From assembly GCA_019188255.1 (NCBI GenBank), contig JAETXT010000007.1, positions 2,790,001-2,854,000 of the forward strand: a stretch of 64,000 nt of DNA. The letters are read 5' to 3'. The DNA is from Verticillium longisporum. Its lineage: Eukaryota > Ascomycota > Sordariomycetes > Glomerellales > Plectosphaerellaceae. The notes below the pieces were generated by a model. That model saw nothing but the letters and a program-made list of their open reading frames with translations, was not told the origin of the DNA and did no database searches. This document shows, piece after piece, positions 60,279 to 64,000 of the stretch. Both the position numbers and the translations under genes were made by a program. Numbering within the stretch: position 1 is the stretch's first letter; each line of letters starts with the position of its first letter.

Positions 60279-60953
60279 TCAGTGCCTCGTCACAGCAGGC
60301 AGTGGCGTCGTGATCAAAGGCGGAGGGGCCGCAGCGCCGCCAGAAGCCTGCACGGCATCATAGTCGGGCGGCGGCAGGTCCGTCGTCGTCGTCATGGGTG
60401 CGGCAGCAGCAGCGCCAGCGGCGTGCAGCGAGGCCACGGGAAGGGGCGGCGTCGGCGAGGAAGCGCCGCCCGCACGCTCGAGGCGGCGCATCTCGACGTC
60501 GCCGCGACCACAGCCATCGTCGTCATCGTGGTCGTCGTCGTCGTCGTGGCCGTCGGTCGTCGAGCGCGTGAGGGACCGGCCGGGTTGGGCCTTGGGCTCG
60601 TAGGCGGGCGGGGCCTCGCCGAGCTCGTTGAGGCCTTCGCTGCTGCGGGTGGGGCCCCAGGGGCGGGTGCGGCGGGTGCGGGCGCGGGCGCGGGCGAGGG
60701 CGGCGGCGGCGGGGTTGTTGTTGGTTTCGGGGTCGTGGGCCGGGGGGCCGTGGCGGCGGCGGCGGCGGCGGCGGAGGGTGAAGCAGGCGAGGGAGGCGGC
60801 GACGAGGGCGAGGAGCAGGATGGGGATGAAGATCCACGAGACGGGGGCCGAGAAGTTGAAGAAGGAGTCGGGGTCGCTGGTCGTTGTTGTGGCTGTTGGG
60901 GCGGCCGAGGCCGAGGTTGTGGGGCGGGAGGAGGTTTGTGAGGGTTCGGACAT
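60279..60953 (-). CDS. Single-pass membrane protein with two PPxY motifs
   Basis: Function not known; 224 aa, intronless. A Ser/Thr-rich, 37-residue N-terminus without a clear signal peptide precedes one hydrophobic segment (about 38-60, IFIPILLLALVAASLACFTL). Seven Arg follow directly, which by the positive-inside rule places the long C-terminal tail in the cytosol. The tail contains PPAY (115-118), PPDY (195-198), an Asp/His-rich run (about 135-146) and Ala/Pro stretches. PPxY motifs bind WW domains of Rsp5/Nedd4-type ubiquitin ligases, so an adaptor or substrate role is a reasonable guess. Start: MSEPSQ at 60953 is chosen because the frame upstream looks like leader. High GC and low complexity make the exact product less certain, but the topology is coherent. 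Confidence 0.7.
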   Translation of the reverse strand: MSEPSQTSSRPTTSASAAPTATTTTSDPDSFFNFSAPVSWIFIPILLLALVAASLACFTLRRRRRRRHGPPAHDPETNNNPAAAALARARARTRRTRPWGPTRSSEGLNELGEAPPAYEPKAQPGRSLTRSTTDGHDDDDDHDDDDGCGRGDVEMRRLERAGGASSPTPPLPVASLHAAGAAAAAPMTTTTDLPPPDYDAVQASGGAAAPPPLITTPLPAVTRH

Positions 60954-61022
60954 GGTGGCGGGGATGATCGCCCTTGCTTTGTGTGGTGGTTTGTGGTGTT
61001 TTGTGGTGTTTTGGCGGTTGCG

Positions 61023-61081
61023 TCTGGGATGCGTCTCTGGGACGGGCTCTGGGATGCGTCTCTGGGACGGGCTCTGGGATG
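61023..61081. repeat. 25-bp tandem repeat, 2.4 copies
   Basis: The unit begins TCTGGGATGCGTCTCTGGGA and is repeated exactly, with a third partial copy. It lies just upstream of the PPxY protein start, in its promoter or leader. Confidence 0.9.
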
Positions 61082-61790
61082 GTGTCGGTGACAAGATATA
61101 ACTTGGTGCTTGCCTAACCAGGGTTGGAAAGCAAACGAGGCCTTTTCTTTGATTTGGAATAGAAATTTGGAGTAGAAAAAAAGAAGTCTGTTCGGAAGGC
61201 GGCGGAACGTTGTCAGAAGAGTATGATAGGATAGGCAGGGCAGCGCGGGCGAACTTGTTCTGTTTGTCCCGTTTGTCCTTCACGTCATCCACGCGTGGCT
61301 CAGCTCGTCCGGCTCGGCGAAGGGGTCGTGTGGTCCCCCCGCGTTGACTGCCGGGGGTGGAGTGATGGCGACAGTGGCGAATCAGGCTCGAGTGATGATG
61401 CTACCGAACGGCGCTGCTGGCGGGCTGTGCTGCGTAAGGGTAAGCTCCCTTATCTGTGCTTGATTTGAGGAGGCAGCGAAGCACGCGCGGGCCTGACCGA
61501 CGGGTGAGAAGGTGAGAAGGCGTTCAGAGGAAGCTGAGGAGTAGTGGGAGAGATGAATCGTAGGCAGCGCAGGCAGCCTCGGCCACTTTTGAGCAACAAG
61601 CGTGTGCCTGGCGGGAAGAGTGTGAGGGGGGACGAAGGGAAACCCGGGCAAACGAGAACAGGCGAGGGCGCAAGCGTCCTGCTGACGACGTCCTGGTAGA
61701 CGCAACCCCTCTGTCTCTCAGCTTTGGAGTAAGGTAGTGAGTGGTAAGGCCAGGAGTGAGTGAGACGGCCAGACGGGGCTGGGCGCGATG

Positions 61791-61820
61791 CGTTATTCGT
61801 TATTCGTTATTCGTTATTCG
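61791..61820. repeat. 7-bp tandem repeat (CGTTATT)4
   Basis: Four exact copies of CGTTATT in a gene-free stretch upstream of TFB5. Confidence 0.9.
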
Positions 61821-62527
61821 TTCTCGACGGCCCAGCGAGGATGTACGCTTTTTCGCTAGCGCCGCGAGTTCAGCGGTAACGTCATGAAGATGGGAATAGC
61901 GTGTTGGCCGAGGTGGTGTTTGGGGGGAGGGGAGGCGCATCACTCTTATCGATGACCGTCTTGGGCCAGGTACCTTCGCTTCGGTCGTAATCTATAGAGT
62001 ACGAGACAGCACATGGCCGCACTGCACACAGCACACAGCACACAGCTCGCTTGATGCGTGCATGAAGATGTTTGGTTACCTGCCTACAGCGGCAGACCAA
62101 GGCTGTCCTGCGAGACCAGTCCTCAACCAGATTTCATCGTCTGCTCGAGTCGAAGACCACGATCCATCGTCGCTCGAGATGAATCCATCGTCGCTCGAGA
62201 TGAGGACCCGAGAAGAGAACGGATAGGCCGGAGCAAAGGTTGCGTTGCACGGCACGTACACGGCCCCACCGGTTCCCCGCCAAGCCGAGCATCTCGGCAG
62301 TGTGCTCCACTAGTACGTACCCAAGGTACATATACATGGTACATAGCACGTACTTGGCGACCAGGCCTGCCAGGCCCAGGCCTAGCTCTTTGCCTGACTC
62401 TGCACCACCAGGAAGCAGAAAGCAGAAAGCAGAAAGCACCAGCATCTGCACAGGATCCATCCACCACTGGCCATTGAGCTCGACAACATCCATCGTCGCC
62501 TGCAGCCGTCTCAGTGCATCCATCATC

Positions 62528-62880
62528 ATGCCACGTGCCATCCGAGGTACGATGCCCACGATCCCCTGCCGAGCGAGCGAGCCATCCAGCCAGCCAGCAG
62601 ACAGTCCGCTAACAACACAGGCGTCCTCGTCGAGTGCGACCCCTCCATCAAATCAATCATTGTCAACATTGACTCGTCCAACCACGACTTCATCATTGAG
62701 GACCTCGACGACCAGCGCGTCGTCGTCAAGGAGAACATGGTCGGCGAACTGAAGAGGCGCCTCGACGACGTGCGTCAATCCGCTCCCTCCCTGCCGTGCC
62801 CGTACTCGCCCTTGCTGACATGAACCCGCCAGCGCCTCAAGGAGACGCAGCAGATTGTCGAGGACTCGGGCTCTGAGTGA
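62528..62880 (+). CDS. TFB5: TFIIH subunit TFB5 (TTDA/GTF2H5 family)
   Basis: Smallest core subunit of TFIIH, needed for nucleotide excision repair and for stability of the complex through Tfb2. Exons 62528-62546, 62621-62769 and 62833-62880 give 71 aa, the normal family length. The protein reads [26 protein letters not shown], then [20 protein letters not shown], and ends [10 protein letters not shown]. These are the family blocks in order. Introns have donors GTACGA and GTGCGT and acceptors ACAG and CCAG, and both keep the frame. The gene is short and would be easy to miss in automatic annotation. Confidence 0.95.
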
Positions 62881-63116
62881 GGCAGTCCTAACTACCGGGT
62901 CGCAACTACCTGGTTCCGACGGTTCCGACCACCTGAACCTATAAACAAGCCGAAAAGCCCAACCACGTACAAACTACACGAGCTGTGGACGAGCATGATA
63001 CCTACGACAGACGACGGATGGTAAAAGGAGCATTGCATGACACATGGATCTATAGCACCGACAAGCCACGTCATGATGGGCATCACAAGGGCATTCTATT
63101 ACATACACCGCGTCGC

Positions 63117-64000
63117 CTAGAGCTTCTCGAACCGCGGCTGCTTCTTCGTCAGCCCCGACTGCAGCGCCGCCGTAAAGTCGCCAGACTGCAGCGCCGCCGC
63201 GTTCCAGACCCCCGTGTACCGCAGGCCTGACCCAACGTTAGCACAGAGTTCAGATAGCAAAAGCCAAGTCATCGCAGCAGAATGATGCACAAATAGAGAG
63301 AGCGAGGAAGAAAAAAAAAAGAGACGCCACTCACTGTTCGCAATCGTGTTGTCCTTGGCATGGTTCAGCAGCTCCTTGGTCCCCTGCACGGCGACGGGGC
63401 TCTTGGTCGCGAGGCGCGCCGCCATCTCAAGGCCGGCCTCGACGGCGGCCGCCTTGGTCTCGAGCACGCGGCTCACAAAGCCGACGGCCAGCGCCTCGTC
63501 GGCCGAGAAGTCCCGCGCCGACAGGCACACGTCCTTGACCCACGACATGCTGCCGACGATGCGCGGCAGCCGTGCGAGGCTGCCAATGTCGGCGGCGAGG
63601 CCAATGTCGACCTCCTTGACGGCGAACCGCGTGCCGCGCGCCGCCAGACGCACGTCGGCGCAGCAAGCAATGTCAATGGCGAGGCCGAGAGCGATGCCGT
63701 GCAGGACGCAAATAACAGCTAACAAGGACACAATCAAGTCAGCAGCGTTCGGCAGTTGAGTACAGGCGGGGGAAGACCACGACGCACGCTTCTCGCACTT
63801 CTCCATGGCCGTGATGCACGCCTGGAACTCGGCAATGTGGCGGCGCAGGACGGCGGCGTTGCGCGCGGCGTCGACGCCCTTGGTGGCGCTGACCGTGAGG
63901 CCCTCGCCGGCCGACTGCACGTCGAGGCCGGCCGTGAAGGCGCGGTCGCCGGCACCCGAGAGGACGACGGCGCGGACCTCGGGGTCGTGGCTCAGGCGGT
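63117..64000 (-). CDS. ECH1: Delta(3,5)-delta(2,4)-dienoyl-CoA isomerase (5' partial)
   Basis: Enoyl-CoA hydratase/isomerase family enzyme for beta-oxidation of unsaturated fatty acids. Exons seen: >64000-63788, 63335-63718 and 63117-63226; the start lies beyond the window. RAVVLSGAGDRAFTAGLDVQ is the CoA/oxyanion-hole block. HGIALGLAIDIACCADVRLA follows. VKEVDIGLAADIGSLARLPR carries the Glu and Asp that mark dienoyl-CoA isomerase (Glu196 and Asp204 in the rat enzyme) rather than a simple hydratase. The C-terminus is RFEKL; EKL is only a weak match to a peroxisomal type 1 signal, so peroxisomal location is likely by family but not proven by the tail. The TFB5 gene is convergent, 236 bp away. 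Confidence 0.92.
   Translation of the reverse strand, partial: RLSHDPEVRAVVLSGAGDRAFTAGLDVQSAGEGLTVSATKGVDAARNAAVLRRHIAEFQACITAMEKCEKRASWSSPACTQLPNAADLIVSLLAVICVLHGIALGLAIDIACCADVRLAARGTRFAVKEVDIGLAADIGSLARLPRIVGSMSWVKDVCLSARDFSADEALAVGFVSRVLETKAAAVEAGLEMAARLATKSPVAVQGTKELLNHAKDNTIANSEWRLFFFSSSLSLFVHHSAAMTWLLLSELCANVGSGLRYTGVWNAAALQSGDFTAALQSGLTKKQPRFEKL

Larger units (their letters stand above)
60954..62527. other. Divergent promoter region with short tandem repeats
   Basis: About 1.57 kb between the PPxY protein gene (-) and TFB5 (+). It contains a 25-bp tandem repeat at 61023-61081, a 7-bp repeat at 61791-61820, a repeated CATCGTCGCTCGAGATGA at about 62164-62202 and a GCAGAAA repeat at 62412-62437. 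No gene was seen. Confidence 0.6.

Overview
The window is nuclear DNA of a filamentous ascomycete, most likely a Sordariomycete and possibly in Hypocreales. The evidence is short GT-AG introns with CTAAC-like branch sites, GC-rich coding exons, pyrimidine-rich leaders, and a gene set that includes a group II G-alpha (GNA-2 type), an NsdD-type GATA factor, a deuterolysin and a membrane-anchored GH3 beta-glucosidase. Species was not determined. There are no operons. Sixteen protein genes are supported, most with introns placed by joining frames at conserved protein sequence. No rRNA, tRNA or CRISPR was seen.

Layout: 1-3147 (+) 3' part of an HRP1/Nab4-type RNA-binding protein with a 1.34 kb intron. 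3678-4845 (-) LETM1-like mitochondrial protein. 5417-8053 (-) ADE4, 13 exons. 9115-10241 (-) M35 deuterolysin. 10242-12568 gene-free, with a short patch of RIP-like composition. 12569-13359 (-) free methionine-R-sulfoxide reductase with an ATG-only first coding exon and a 5-nt exon. 13877-15369 (-) spermidine synthase. 15370-19041 gene-free, with microsatellites. 19042-20355 (+) gna-2. 22407-25284 (+) GH3 beta-glucosidase. 25285-38008 gene-free. 38009-39669 (+) nsdD-type GATA factor. 39670-48212 gene-free. 48213-50500 (-) glutamate-cysteine ligase. 51795-52858 (-) Nit2/NIT3 omega-amidase. 53750-54247 (+) peroxisomal SCP2. 55749-59512 (+) NUP2-type FG nucleoporin. 60279-60953 (-) PPxY membrane protein. 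62528-62880 (+) TFB5. 63117-64000 (-) dienoyl-CoA isomerase, running off the window.

Most genes are housekeeping: purine, polyamine and glutathione synthesis, methionine repair, peroxisomal lipid metabolism, RNA processing, nuclear transport and TFIIH. Two regulators (gna-2, nsdD) carry long non-coding surroundings. The nsdD gene stands alone in about 23 kb with no other recognisable gene, about 1.6 kb downstream of a TATA/CCAAT site.

The most practical observation is that four otherwise well-conserved genes (LETM1-like, gna-2, NIT3, NUP2) each need exactly one extra base, in or next to a short homopolymer, to be intact. That pattern points to residual single-base deletions in the assembly rather than to four pseudogenes. 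The most interesting biology is the 5-nt exon of the sulfoxide reductase, the nsdD gene desert with its uORF-rich leader, and the very long HRP1 intron.
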